Assembly (NCBI RefSeq): GCF_050859505.1 | Contig: NZ_CP193934.1 | Span: forward strand, 2,790,001-2,854,000 | Reading direction: 5' to 3' | DNA: 64,000 nucleotides | Origin: Marinirhabdus sp050859505 | GTDB taxonomy: Bacteria > Bacteroidota > Bacteroidia > Flavobacteriales > Flavobacteriaceae | Shown: piece after piece, positions 27,622 to 36,340 of the stretch | How the letters are laid out: each line of letters opens with the position of its first letter | Numbering within the stretch: the stretch's first letter is position 1 | Translations under genes and position numbers: made by a program | The notes under the pieces: model-generated | What the model was told of the DNA's origin: nothing | Seen by the model: only the letters and a program-made list of their open reading frames with translations | Database searches by the model: none

Positions 27622-28533
27622 ATGAAAAAAAATACACTTTTTGCCCTTTTCACCTTATTAACTTTCTCGCTAGGTATTTCACAATCTACCGCAACATACT
27701 CGGTAGTCTTCGAAAGCAACTGGTCTCAAGCTACACACCCGCACACTACTGGTAGTCTTCCTAGCGGTGCACACTGGTCTAAGTTAGTTGGTGCTACGCA
27801 TACTAATGAAGTTAGTTTTTGGGAGATAAATAGTATTGCTTCAGCAGGTATTGAAGCAGTTGCCGAACAAGGAAGCAATGGTGCTTTTTTTGCTGAAATA
27901 AATGCTGCTATAGACGCCAATACTGCAAATAACCTAGTAGAGGGCCCTAGCTTAGGAACTGCGGCTGGACAAATGGTAATTAATACTATTGAAACCAATT
28001 CAGACTACCCTATGCTAACTTTGGTGAGTATGATTGCGCCAAGTCCAGATTGGATGATTGGAGTAAATAGTATAGCATTACTAGATTCTTTTGGAGAATG
28101 GCGAGAAAGCATTGTTATAGATTTATATCCAATAGATGCCGGAACCGATAGCGGTAATGACTATAGCTCTCCTAATGCAGATACAAACCCCAAACAAAAC
28201 ATTACGAGCGCTCAAGGAATTACACCTTTTTCAAATGAAAAAATCGGGACGTTAACTATTACGTTAAAAACTATTTTGGGTGTACATGATTCAAATAGTA
28301 CAAAATTGAAACTTTTTCCAAATCCAACAAAAGGAGCTATTACTATTTCACTTAATAACGCTATTAAAACAATTGATATATACGATGTTCTTGGCAAAAA
28401 AGTGATGACAGCAAATGTTCAAAATGAAAAGACCTATACGCTGGATCTACAGGCACTATCCAACGGAGTATATATTGCACAGATTACAGATTTTACAAAT
28501 GCTAAAGTAATAAAGAAAATAATTAAGCAGTAA
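27622..28533 (+). CDS. secreted spondin-domain protein with T9SS C-terminal sorting domain
   Basis: Start ATG 27622 (MKKNTLFALF), 303 residues. Signal peptide to about residue 20. Residues 22-205 match the Spondin_N fold pattern: YSVVFESNWSQATHPHT, SGAHWSKLVGATH, SFWEINSIASAGIEAVAEQG and SPDWMIGVNSI. The last 75 residues form a type A sorting domain for type IX secretion (KLFPNPTKGAITISL, DVLGKKV, LSNGVYIAQI, ending KKIIKQ). Hence it is exported through the outer membrane and probably surface-attached. The 3' end overlaps pyrD by 11 bases, tail to tail. Function unknown; spondin domains are adhesive in animals. Confidence 0.87.
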   Translation: MKKNTLFALFTLLTFSLGISQSTATYSVVFESNWSQATHPHTTGSLPSGAHWSKLVGATHTNEVSFWEINSIASAGIEAVAEQGSNGAFFAEINAAIDANTANNLVEGPSLGTAAGQMVINTIETNSDYPMLTLVSMIAPSPDWMIGVNSIALLDSFGEWRESIVIDLYPIDAGTDSGNDYSSPNADTNPKQNITSAQGITPFSNEKIGTLTITLKTILGVHDSNSTKLKLFPNPTKGAITISLNNAIKTIDIYDVLGKKVMTANVQNEKTYTLDLQALSNGVYIAQITDFTNAKVIKKIIKQ

Positions 28534-29554
28534 GTAGCGCTTTGTTAATTTTAGCAATTAAAGAAGGCCCTTCATAAATAAAACCTGTGTATAGTTGAAC
28601 CAAACTTGCACCTGCTTCAATTTTTTCCAGAGCATCTTCTGCAGAATGTATTCCTCCCACTCCAATTATTGGAAAGGCATTATTACTTTTTTCTGAAAGA
28701 AAACGAATCACTTCAGTGGCGCGCTTTGTTAAGGGTTTTCCACTTAATCCGCCTGCTTCAGATTTGTTTTCGGACTGAAGTCCCTCTCTGGAAATAGTTG
28801 TATTGGTTGCTATCACACCATCGATTTTCGTTTCAGCTACAATATCAATTATATCCAGCAACTGCTCGTTAGTTAAATCTGGCGCAATTTTCAGTAAAAT
28901 TGGTTTAGGATTTGGCATTTTAGAATTTGCAGTTTTTAAAACCTTTAAAAGTTTTGTAAGTGGCTCTTTATCTTGTAGGGCTCTTAAATTAGGCGTATTT
29001 GGCGAACTCACATTCACCACAAAATAATCTACATACGCAAACAAGGCTTCAAAGCAAATTAAATAATCGTTTACCGCCTCTTCGTTAGGGGTCACTTTGT
29101 TTTTACCTATGTTGCCACCAATTAAAACGTGCCCTTTTTCTCCTGGCTTTGGATTGTTTTTTAAGCGCGCTACAGCTTCAACAACACCACCATTGTTAAA
29201 CCCCATTCGGTTTATAATAGCTTGGTCTTCTTTTAATCTAAAAAGTCTTTTTTTTGGATTACCGTTTTGGGGTTTTGGCGTCACCGTTCCTATTTCAATA
29301 AACCCGAAACCAAAATTTGCCAGTTCCTTGTACAGTTTTGCATCTTTATCGAATCCAGCAGCCAAACCCACTGGATTAGGAAATGTGAGACCAAATAAAT
29401 TTCGCTCTAATTTTTTGTCGGTTCTTTTATAAATACTTCGGAAAATACTTGCAAACCCTAATTTATGAAGATTTTTGACCATTTTAAAAGTAGCGTAATG
29501 TACTTTTTCAGGATCTGATGTAAATAATAAGGGACGAAGAAGGGATTTGTACAT
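28523..29554 (-). CDS. pyrD: quinone-dependent dihydroorotate dehydrogenase
   Basis: Oxidises dihydroorotate to orotate in pyrimidine synthesis, passing electrons to quinones at the membrane (class 2). 343 residues. The class 2 N-terminal helices (about 1-45) precede the FMN barrel with FPNPVGLAAGFDKD, IEIGTVTPKPQNGNP, NVSSPNTPNLRALQ (catalytic Ser), and C-terminal IIGVGGI and LVQLYTGFIYEGP. Preceded by -7 element TATTTTTG, 18 bases before the start. Confidence 0.96.
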   Translation of the reverse strand: MYKSLLRPLLFTSDPEKVHYATFKMVKNLHKLGFASIFRSIYKRTDKKLERNLFGLTFPNPVGLAAGFDKDAKLYKELANFGFGFIEIGTVTPKPQNGNPKKRLFRLKEDQAIINRMGFNNGGVVEAVARLKNNPKPGEKGHVLIGGNIGKNKVTPNEEAVNDYLICFEALFAYVDYFVVNVSSPNTPNLRALQDKEPLTKLLKVLKTANSKMPNPKPILLKIAPDLTNEQLLDIIDIVAETKIDGVIATNTTISREGLQSENKSEAGGLSGKPLTKRATEVIRFLSEKSNNAFPIIGVGGIHSAEDALEKIEAGASLVQLYTGFIYEGPSLIAKINKALLTA

Positions 29555-29571
29555 GCTAAAATATTGTTGTG

Positions 29572-29579
29572 CAAAAATA
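29572..29579 (-). promoter_or_regulatory. -7 element of pyrD
   Basis: TATTTTTG on the minus strand fits TAnnTTTG, 18 bases upstream of the pyrD start; no -33 match at normal spacing. Confidence 0.4.
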
Positions 29580-29640
29580 GTATTAAAACCGTTAAAAATG
29601 TTTGGGTTATTCCGTTAATTTGTAAGGAAATTCAGAAGCT

Positions 29641-30879
29641 ATGATAGATAAACAACACTTAATTAATAGATTTATAAAGTATGTTACTGTGGATACCGAA
29701 AGCGACCCGGAAAGCAATACAACACCCAGCACCGCAAAGCAATGGGATCTTGCCAAAGCATTGGTAGAAGAGTTAAAAGCTATAGGACTGCAAGAGGTAA
29801 CTATAGACGAGAATGCCTATATTATGGCTACGCTACCTTCCAATATTGATGAGGATGTTCCTGTTATTGGTTTCGTTTCTCATTTTGATACTACGCCAGA
29901 TTTTACTGGTGCCAATGTAAAGCCGCAAATTATCGAGAACTATGATGGCGGAGATATTGTTTTACATAAAGATAACAACATCATTCTGTCTCCAAAAGAT
30001 TTTGACGATTTGCTTCAGTATAAAGGTCAAACCTTAATTACTACAGACGGTACTACCCTCTTGGGAGCCGATGATAAAGCAGGTATTGCCGAAATAGTTT
30101 CGGCTATGGAATATCTAGTGCAACATCCAGAAGTAAAACACGGAAAAATTAGAGTAGGCTTCACTCCAGATGAAGAAATTGGTCGTGGCGCTCATAAATT
30201 TGATGTAGAAAAATTCGGGGCAGATTGGGCTTACACTATGGACGGCAGCCAAATTGGTGAACTGGAATATGAAAATTTTAATGCCGCAGGAGCCGTAGTT
30301 ACTGTAAAAGGTAAAATTGTACACCCAGGGTATGCCAAAGGAAAAATGGTGAATAGTATGTATATAGCCACAGACTATATTAACTCACTCCCAAGAATGG
30401 AAACACCAGAGCATACCGAAGACCGTCAAGGCTTCTTTCATTTGTATAGCATAAACGGAGAGGTAGATGGTACAAAAATGCAGTATATTATTAGAGACCA
30501 TGATAAGGGGCATTTCGAGGCAAGAAAAGAAATGATGGTTAAATTGGCAGATGAATTAAATACACAATTTGAAAAAGAAGTCATCACGATTGAAATTAAA
30601 GACCAATATTTCAATATGCGTGAGAAGATTGAACCTGTAATGCACATTGTAGACATTGCCGAAGAAGCCATGAGGCAAGCAGGGATAAAACCTAATATTA
30701 AGCCCATTCGAGGGGGCACGGACGGTTCTCAACTTAGTTTTATGGGATTGCCTTGTCCAAATATTTTTGCAGGTGGCCATAACTTCCACGGACGTTATGA
30801 GTATGTTCCCGTTGAGAGTATGTTAAAGGCTATCGAGGTGATTGTGAATATTGCGCAGTTGATTCCGCAGAAAAAATAA
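29641..30879 (+). CDS. pepT: peptidase T (tripeptide aminopeptidase)
   Basis: 412-residue M20 family zinc aminopeptidase that removes the N-terminal residue of tripeptides in the cytoplasm. Visible metal/catalytic motifs are GFVSHFDTTPDF (H81, D83), LLGADDKAGIA (Asp about 144), FTPDEEIGRGAHKF (Glu pair), and RGGTDGSQLSFMGLPCPN near the C-terminus with final metal His in GGHNFHGRYE. Monocistronic, ending in a strong bidirectional terminator shared with yajC. Confidence 0.95.
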   Translation: MIDKQHLINRFIKYVTVDTESDPESNTTPSTAKQWDLAKALVEELKAIGLQEVTIDENAYIMATLPSNIDEDVPVIGFVSHFDTTPDFTGANVKPQIIENYDGGDIVLHKDNNIILSPKDFDDLLQYKGQTLITTDGTTLLGADDKAGIAEIVSAMEYLVQHPEVKHGKIRVGFTPDEEIGRGAHKFDVEKFGADWAYTMDGSQIGELEYENFNAAGAVVTVKGKIVHPGYAKGKMVNSMYIATDYINSLPRMETPEHTEDRQGFFHLYSINGEVDGTKMQYIIRDHDKGHFEARKEMMVKLADELNTQFEKEVITIEIKDQYFNMREKIEPVMHIVDIAEEAMRQAGIKPNIKPIRGGTDGSQLSFMGLPCPNIFAGGHNFHGRYEYVPVESMLKAIEVIVNIAQLIPQKK

Positions 30880-30900
30880 TAGAAAAATAAAAAGCATAAA

Positions 30901-30930
30901 AAAACCTCGCAATGTATATTGCGAGGTTTT
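30901..30930. terminator. bidirectional terminator between pepT and yajC
   Basis: Perfect 13-bp stem AAAACCTCGCAAT (30901-30913) / ATTGCGAGGTTTT (30918-30930) around GTAT, with A-rich and T-rich flanks giving U tracts on both strands. Confidence 0.92.
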
Positions 30931-30947
30931 TGTTTTATAAATACCTC

Positions 30948-31250
30948 TTATTTCTTTTCAATAATGGTACTGTTTTTATTTTCATTTAACTTCATGCTCA
31001 ATTCCATAGAAAGAGCAGAACGCTCAAACTTCATTTTACCAGCACCAGATTCTATAATACAAGTCCCATCATCATTAAGATCAAGGATTTTACCATGCAT
31101 TCCGCTTTTGGTAATCACTTTATCTCCTCGGTTAAGGTCTGCTGCAAATTTTTTCTCGTTTTTAGAGCGTTTCATTTGCGGTCGTATCATAAATAGATAG
31201 ACAACCAAAAACATTAAGATGAGTGGGGCAAAACTTTGTAATGATTCCAT
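30948..31250 (-). CDS. yajC: preprotein translocase subunit YajC
   Basis: 100-residue single-pass inner-membrane protein. N-terminal helix (SFAPLILMFLVVYLFMI) is followed by the conserved RPQMKRSKNEKKF and a cytoplasmic domain with GDKVITKSGMHGKI. YajC associates with SecDF at the Sec translocon. It lies 20 bases behind the DUF1573 lipoprotein gene, so the two are probably co-transcribed. Confidence 0.92.
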   Translation of the reverse strand: MESLQSFAPLILMFLVVYLFMIRPQMKRSKNEKKFAADLNRGDKVITKSGMHGKILDLNDDGTCIIESGAGKMKFERSALSMELSMKLNENKNSTIIEKK

Positions 31251-31270
31251 AAATAAGGGTTAAGCTTTTA

Positions 31271-31750
31271 TTAGTTTCCGCTTAATGGCGTTCCTGCTGA
31301 AGCACCATCTGTAGGATTTACAAAAGCTTTAATTTGTAACGTTTCTTTACCTGCCTTGGTGTTTGCTGTAATCGTAACCGTTTTACTTACTTGGTTTTTA
31401 CCGGTACCATTAAATTTTACCAATAATTCACCTGAAGCTCCTGGAGCAACTGGTTCTTTTGTCCAAGTAGGAACAGTACATCCACAGCTACTCTTTGCAT
31501 CAACAATTACCAAAGGAGCGTCCCCTGTATTTGTAAATGTAAATATGGTCTCTACGTTTGTTCCTTGGTCTATAGTACCAAAATCGTGAACTGTTTTCTC
31601 AAACTGCATTACTGGGGACTTCCCAGAGTTCTCGTCTCTGTCTGCCGCTGCTGCAACGTTTTCTTCTTTTACTTTTTCTGAAGCTTCGTCCTTACAAGAT
31701 GTAAAAATGAATGCTGAAAGTACAGCGATGATCAAAAATGATTTTTTCAT
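31271..31750 (-). CDS. DUF1573 lipoprotein
   Basis: 159 residues; lipoprotein signal with lipobox FTSC (about C19). The DUF1573 immunoglobulin-like beta domain spans about residues 45-150 with VHDFGTIDQGTNVETIFTF, the Cys pair SSCGCTVPTW, and GKNQVSKTVTI. Function not established; widespread in Bacteroidota envelopes. A perfect promoter (TTTG-N20-TATTTTTG) overlaps the end of the upstream nusB gene. Confidence 0.88.
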   Translation of the reverse strand: MKKSFLIIAVLSAFIFTSCKDEASEKVKEENVAAAADRDENSGKSPVMQFEKTVHDFGTIDQGTNVETIFTFTNTGDAPLVIVDAKSSCGCTVPTWTKEPVAPGASGELLVKFNGTGKNQVSKTVTITANTKAGKETLQIKAFVNPTDGASAGTPLSGN

Positions 31751-31777
31751 AGTATAACTTATTTAAAATTTCAATCG

Positions 31778-31809
31778 CAAAAATAACTATTTTTTGCCTT
31801 TATTGCAAA
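31778..31809 (-). promoter_or_regulatory. promoter of DUF1573-yajC
   Basis: Minus strand TTTG (31806-31809), exactly 20 bases, then TATTTTTG (31778-31785): a full match to the Bacteroidota consensus, 28 bases before the start. The -33 box lies inside the last codons of nusB. Confidence 0.75.
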
Positions 31810-32741
31810 CCACGGCCTATTTTATTTAAAGTCTTATTTTCTGTGAATTCCTTCACGAGTTTGTCTAGAATTCCATTGATAAAAATACTGCTCTTTGGTG
31901 TGCTGTACTCTTTGGAAACTTCCAGGTACTCATTAATCGTAACTCTCACGGGAATGGATGGAAAATATAAAAATTCTGCAATTCCCATTTTTAAAATTGT
32001 AAAATCAATTTCGGCGATACGCTCTTTGTCCCAATTAGGTGTTTTGCCGTCTATTTGAGACACTAATTTTTCTTCGTTTAAGATAACTTTTCGAAGTAAT
32101 TGGATAGCATACTCCTTATCATCTTCATTTTTATACAACGCAGGAATAACGGCTGCGCTATTACCTTCTGAAATTTTACCCAGCATTTTTACGATAGCCG
32201 TATTTACAATGGGGAAATCGTCCACCCACGTAAGGCGTCTATCTTCAATATATTCGTATAATTTTTCGTTGGGAGCAATAACTTCTTTAAATACTTTCAC
32301 CAGAAATGTTCTGTCTTCTTTAAATGAAGTTTCCGGTTGCGAAAGATAATCGGTATACCATTCTTTAGAAAGAAGGTCTCTGAAAAGGATAGCGATATAC
32401 TCATCGTCTTCTTTCCAATAATTTAGTTTTTTCTTTTTTAAAATTTCTTGAAGAAAAGAATTTTCGGCTAAAAGCGCAATGGCTTTATTGTCTACAAATC
32501 TTCTGCTAGGATTTAATTCTAAAGCAGTAGCCAAATGTTTTTGTTGTGACTTTTGCAAATATGCCTCGGAATGATTCTTTAAAGCAACCATGCTTTGAAG
32601 CAATAGCACATAGAGATCGTGCATTTGCTCTATGCTATACCAAAGAAATTTTTCCTGCTTGTCCAGATCGGCGTGCTGCGTCTGGTTAAAAGCGTATACA
32701 GATTGTAAAACTTTAACCCTAATATGTCTTCTTGTGAGCAT
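31800..32741 (-). CDS. nusB: transcription antitermination factor NusB, extended form
   Basis: 313 residues, about twice the length of E. coli NusB (about 140). The N-terminus MLTRRHIRVKVLQSVYAF and the C-terminal half, with RIAEIDFTILKMGIAEFL and INEYLEVSKEYSTPKSSIFINGILDKL, match NusB; the inserted central part is typical of Bacteroidota homologues. NusB with NusE (S10) binds boxA in rRNA leaders to prevent premature termination. Sits between the dehydrogenase terminator and the DUF1573 promoter. Confidence 0.9.
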   Translation of the reverse strand: MLTRRHIRVKVLQSVYAFNQTQHADLDKQEKFLWYSIEQMHDLYVLLLQSMVALKNHSEAYLQKSQQKHLATALELNPSRRFVDNKAIALLAENSFLQEILKKKKLNYWKEDDEYIAILFRDLLSKEWYTDYLSQPETSFKEDRTFLVKVFKEVIAPNEKLYEYIEDRRLTWVDDFPIVNTAIVKMLGKISEGNSAAVIPALYKNEDDKEYAIQLLRKVILNEEKLVSQIDGKTPNWDKERIAEIDFTILKMGIAEFLYFPSIPVRVTINEYLEVSKEYSTPKSSIFINGILDKLVKEFTENKTLNKIGRGLQ

Positions 32742-32766
32742 AGATTATAAAGAACTTTTTGTGTTG

Positions 32767-32802
32767 AAAAAAACAGCGCACAAAATTTAGTTTCGTGCGC
32801 TG
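32767..32802 (-). terminator. terminator of the dehydrogenase gene, overlapping a -7 element
   Basis: Perfect 8-bp stem CAGCGCAC (32774-32781) / GTGCGCTG (32795-32802), with seven A at 32767-32773 (U tract on minus strand). Immediately upstream on the minus strand is TATCTTTG (32803-32810), a -7 element for nusB. A transcript started there would begin inside the hairpin's first arm and so lack the terminator. Confidence 0.75.
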
Positions 32803-32810
32803 CAAAGATA
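32803..32810 (-). promoter_or_regulatory. -7 element in front of nusB
   Basis: TATCTTTG on the minus strand directly abuts the terminator stem, 62 bases before the nusB start; no -33 match is seen. Confidence 0.4.
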
Positions 32811-32832
32811 CTATATTCTATAGCCGAAAAAA

Positions 32833-33930
32833 CTATTTTTCGTTCTTTCTAGCATCAATTCTTGACTGAGCAATATCGAGGGCAGCTTGGTGCGTTGTGA
32901 TATCTTTTGCTTCAGCATTTTTCAGTATTTCTAGTGTGGTGTTGTAGATGTTTTCAGTCTTACGGATAATTTCTTGTTTTCCGTAGTTCTCCAATTCGGC
33001 ATATACATTAATAATTCCACCTGCGTTTATTAAGAAATCTGGTGCATATACAATACCTCTATCTTGTAAAATCTTACCATGTCTTAGCTCTTCAGCTAAC
33101 TGGTTGTTTGCTGCTCCAGCAACTATTTTCGCTCTTAATTGGTGAATCGTAGTGTCGTTAATGGTTGCACCCAGTGCACAAGGGGCATAAATATCCATGT
33201 CTTCTGCATAGATATTATTACCTCCGTAGATAGCTACATTGTATTTATCTCTCACTTCTTCCAGACGTTCCTGGTTAATATCTGAGATGTATACCTTAGC
33301 ACCTTCGTTTGACAAATGCTCTACTAAAGCTTCCCCAACATTTCCAATACCTTCTACATATACTGTCTTATCTTCCAGAATATCACTTCCGTAAGCGTAT
33401 TTTGCAGCGGCCTTCATCCCCATAAACACACCGTAGGCGGTAATTGGTGATGGATTTCCTGCACCTCCTTTTTCTTCAGAGATTCCAGTAACATACGGAG
33501 TTACGGTACGTACCAAATCCATATCACTGGTAGCCATCCCCACATCTTCTGCAGTTATATACCTACCACTCAACGAATGTACAAACTCACCAAAACGCTT
33601 CATTAATTCGGGCGTTTTTTGAGTTTTTGCATCGCCAATAATTACGGCTTTACCACCTCCTAAGTTTAAACCTGTGATGGCAGATTTAAATGTCATACCA
33701 CGAGAAAGACGCAAAACATCGTTTAAGGCATCCCACTCGCTATTGTATTGCCACATTCTGGTGCCTCCCAAAGCAGGTCCTAAGACCGTGTTGTGGATAC
33801 CAATAATTGCTTTTAATCCCGTATCTTTGTCGTTGCAAAAAACAACTTGTTCGTGATTGTCAAAAGATAGTTGGCCAAAGACAGGAGCCATTTTTTTTAA
33901 GTCTTCTTTGTTCATTATATCCGTTACCAT
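32833..33930 (-). CDS. Glu/Leu/Phe/Val-type amino acid dehydrogenase
   Basis: Start uncertain: ATG 33930 (MVTDIMNKED) preferred, TTG 33942 or ATG 33915 possible. About 365 residues, the length of leucine/valine dehydrogenases and not of glutamate dehydrogenase. The substrate domain has GPALGGTRMW and LNLGGGKAVI with catalytic lysine; the NAD domain has VYVEGIGNVGEALVEHL. Oxidatively deaminates branched-chain or aromatic amino acids. Together with the HMG-CoA lyase-like gene elsewhere in the window it would fit leucine use. It has its own promoter and terminator. Confidence 0.9.
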   Translation of the reverse strand: MVTDIMNKEDLKKMAPVFGQLSFDNHEQVVFCNDKDTGLKAIIGIHNTVLGPALGGTRMWQYNSEWDALNDVLRLSRGMTFKSAITGLNLGGGKAVIIGDAKTQKTPELMKRFGEFVHSLSGRYITAEDVGMATSDMDLVRTVTPYVTGISEEKGGAGNPSPITAYGVFMGMKAAAKYAYGSDILEDKTVYVEGIGNVGEALVEHLSNEGAKVYISDINQERLEEVRDKYNVAIYGGNNIYAEDMDIYAPCALGATINDTTIHQLRAKIVAGAANNQLAEELRHGKILQDRGIVYAPDFLINAGGIINVYAELENYGKQEIIRKTENIYNTTLEILKNAEAKDITTHQAALDIAQSRIDARKNEK

Positions 33931-33970
33931 AAATTTGTTCAATTTTTAAGATATCCTCAAAAAGGACGTG

Positions 33971-34002
33971 CAAAAGTAGTCTTAAATTAATAATCCCGCA
34001 AA
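33971..34002 (-). promoter_or_regulatory. promoter of the amino acid dehydrogenase
   Basis: Minus strand TTTG (33999-34002), 20-base spacer, TACTTTTG (33971-33978): full consensus match, about 41 bases before the preferred start. Confidence 0.75.
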
Positions 34003-34050
34003 ACAATAGTTGTTAAAACACTTATTTGTCACTAAAAATATTAGCTCTAA

Positions 34051-35805
34051 ATGAAAGAATTACAGTACATTAACCGCTTTTTTATTAAATATAGAGGAAG
34101 GTTATTATTGGGGCTCATAGTTACAATTGTTGCTGCAATCTTCAAATTATTCGTACCCATTGTTATTGGAGATACTGTAAATGTGGTAGATGAATATATT
34201 CGTGGGGAAACTACAGATCTTGCCTATGTAAAGTCTGAGCTTATTAAAAACATCTTACTCATACTGGGTACTACGCTACTCGCAGCATTGTTTACCTTTA
34301 TTATGCGACAGACAATTATTGTGGTTTCTAGACATATAGAATTCGATTTAAAAAACGTTGTATTTGAACAGTATGAACGTCTTTCGCTAAGCTTCTACAA
34401 ACAAAACCGAACAGGAGACCTAATGAACCGTATTAGCGAAGATGTAGGAAAGGTAAGAATGTACGCCGGCCCCGCTGTTATGTACAGCACCACTACAATT
34501 ACGCTTTTTATAGTAGTGCTTTCGTATATGTTTTACAAGGCTCCACTCCTAACCTTATATGTAGTTGCACCACTGCCCATCCTTTCATTTTTTATCTATA
34601 AATTAAGTAAGGCTATCCATAAACGTAGCACCATTGTACAACAAGTACTTTCCAGACTCACCACATTTGCACAAGAAAGTTTTAGTGGGATTTCGGTCAT
34701 AAAAGCCTACGGCATCGAACCAAGAATAAATGACGGCTTTGTAGACCTTTCTGAAACAAGTCGTGACAAAAACATAGATTTAGCAAAAATACAGGCCTTA
34801 TTTTTCCCTTTAATGGTGTTGCTTATTGGCGCCAGCAACCTTCTGGTAATTTATATTGGCGGTAACCAATACATTAATAATGAAATAGATTTTGGGACTA
34901 TTGTAGAGTTTCTTATTTATGTGAATATGCTCACCTGGCCCGTTGCTATTGTGGGATGGGTTTCCAGCATGGTGCAACAAGCCGAAGCTTCTCAAAAACG
35001 AATCAACGAATTTTTAAAAGAAGTACCCGCCATCCAAAACACCGTTTCAAAAACTGAAACCGTAGCGGGCACCATTGAATTTAACAACCTAACATTTACC
35101 TATCCAGACACGAACATCACTGCGTTAAAAAATATTTCTTTTTCAGTAAAAGCGGGTGAAACGCTGGCCATTGTTGGCAACACGGGAAGCGGTAAATCTA
35201 CTATTCTAGAGCTTATTGGAAGATTATACGATGTGCAAAGCGGTACGTTAAAAATAGACGGGATTCCCATTGCCGAACGTAATCTTAATACTATCCGTCA
35301 GGCTATTGGGTATGTGCCTCAAGACGCGTTTTTATTTAGCGATACCATAAAGAATAATATAAAATTTGGTAAAGAAGAAGCAACAGATAAAGAAGTATTT
35401 GAAGCCGCCAAGAATGCTGCGGTACATAAAAATATTGTAGGTTTTTCGAACGGGTACGATACCATACTGGGCGAACGAGGAATTTCATTAAGTGGCGGAC
35501 AGAAACAACGTGTTTCTATTGCCCGAGCTATTATAAAAGATCCAAAAATATTATTGTTTGACGATTGCCTTTCAGCAGTAGATACCGAAACTGAAGAGGA
35601 AATCTTACAAAACCTAAACAACATTTCGGCTAAAAAAACAACAATTATAGTAAGCCACAGAGTTTCTTCAGCAAAAAATGCAGACACTATTATTGTACTG
35701 GAAGAAGGCAAAATCATACAACAAGGTCCTCATTCACAACTTATAAATAAAGAAGGTTACTATAAAGAATTATATAATAAACAACTTTCTGAAAAAGAAA
35801 TGTAG
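34051..35805 (+). CDS. ABC exporter (TMD-NBD half-transporter) with degenerate catalytic residue
   Basis: 584 residues. The transmembrane domain (about 1-320) has six helices. The nucleotide-binding domain has Walker A GNTGSGKST (376-384), signature LSGGQKQR, and Walker B ILLFDDCLSAVD. After Walker B the usual catalytic Glu is Asp (FDD rather than DE), as in the degenerate half of heterodimeric exporters such as BmrC/MdlA. Exports lipids or drugs across the inner membrane; substrate unknown. No partner half-transporter lies nearby. Followed 65 bases later by the PUR-domain gene. Confidence 0.9.
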   Translation: MKELQYINRFFIKYRGRLLLGLIVTIVAAIFKLFVPIVIGDTVNVVDEYIRGETTDLAYVKSELIKNILLILGTTLLAALFTFIMRQTIIVVSRHIEFDLKNVVFEQYERLSLSFYKQNRTGDLMNRISEDVGKVRMYAGPAVMYSTTTITLFIVVLSYMFYKAPLLTLYVVAPLPILSFFIYKLSKAIHKRSTIVQQVLSRLTTFAQESFSGISVIKAYGIEPRINDGFVDLSETSRDKNIDLAKIQALFFPLMVLLIGASNLLVIYIGGNQYINNEIDFGTIVEFLIYVNMLTWPVAIVGWVSSMVQQAEASQKRINEFLKEVPAIQNTVSKTETVAGTIEFNNLTFTYPDTNITALKNISFSVKAGETLAIVGNTGSGKSTILELIGRLYDVQSGTLKIDGIPIAERNLNTIRQAIGYVPQDAFLFSDTIKNNIKFGKEEATDKEVFEAAKNAAVHKNIVGFSNGYDTILGERGISLSGGQKQRVSIARAIIKDPKILLFDDCLSAVDTETEEEILQNLNNISAKKTTIIVSHRVSSAKNADTIIVLEEGKIIQQGPHSQLINKEGYYKELYNKQLSEKEM

Positions 35806-35870
35806 CCAAGCGTTTGGCTTATTTAGTTTTTTTTTTGATTTTTGGCAGACGTATAAAAACAAATACTACT

Positions 35871-36272
35871 ATGAGCGATACTTATTCGATGGAGAAAGAA
35901 GAAATATACAGCAAAGTAATGCGCGCCGGTCGCCGTACCTACTTTTTTGATGTAAGATCTACTAAGGCAGGAGATTACTACCTAACCATTACTGAAAGCA
36001 AGAAATTTACCAACGACGATGGTTCTTTTCATTACAAAAAACATAAAATCTACTTATATAAAGAAGATTTTACAGAGTTTAAAGACCACGTGAGCGAAAT
36101 GATAGACTACATCATCGACGAAAAAGGCGAAGAAGTAATAAGCGAACGCCACCAAAGTGATTACAAAAAAGATGATGAGATTGGTGGACCACAAAGCGCT
36201 CCCGAAGCTGGAACGGTAGCAGATGAGCCAGCAACAACCAATTTTACCGATATTAATTTTGACGATATATAA
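35871..36272 (+). CDS. PUR-domain (DUF3276) nucleic-acid-binding protein
   Basis: Start ATG 35871 (MSDTYSMEKEE), 133 residues; the longer frame from TTG 35814 is mostly hydrophobic nonsense. Residues 10-85 form a PUR-alpha-like repeat (YSKVMRAGRRTYFFDVRST, DYYLTITESKKF, HKIYLYKEDFTEF). The acidic tail ends FDDI. Bacterial homologues bind single-stranded DNA or RNA. Ends in a clean terminator. Confidence 0.85.
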   Translation: MSDTYSMEKEEIYSKVMRAGRRTYFFDVRSTKAGDYYLTITESKKFTNDDGSFHYKKHKIYLYKEDFTEFKDHVSEMIDYIIDEKGEEVISERHQSDYKKDDEIGGPQSAPEAGTVADEPATTNFTDINFDDI

Positions 36273-36294
36273 TCTCAAAAAAATATTTTACCAC

Positions 36295-36325
36295 AAACCG
36301 CCTTTTAATTAGAGGCGGTTTTTTT
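36295..36325 (+). terminator. terminator of the PUR-domain gene
   Basis: Stem AAACCGCCT (36295-36303) / AGGCGGTTT (36313-36321) followed by a T run to 36325. Confidence 0.9.
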
Positions 36326-36340
36326 ATTTTTACGAGATGG

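Noticed and set aside
35814..35870. N-terminal extension of the PUR-domain protein from TTG 35814
   Set aside because: Encodes a hydrophobic stretch foreign to the family; ATG 35871 fits the conserved start.
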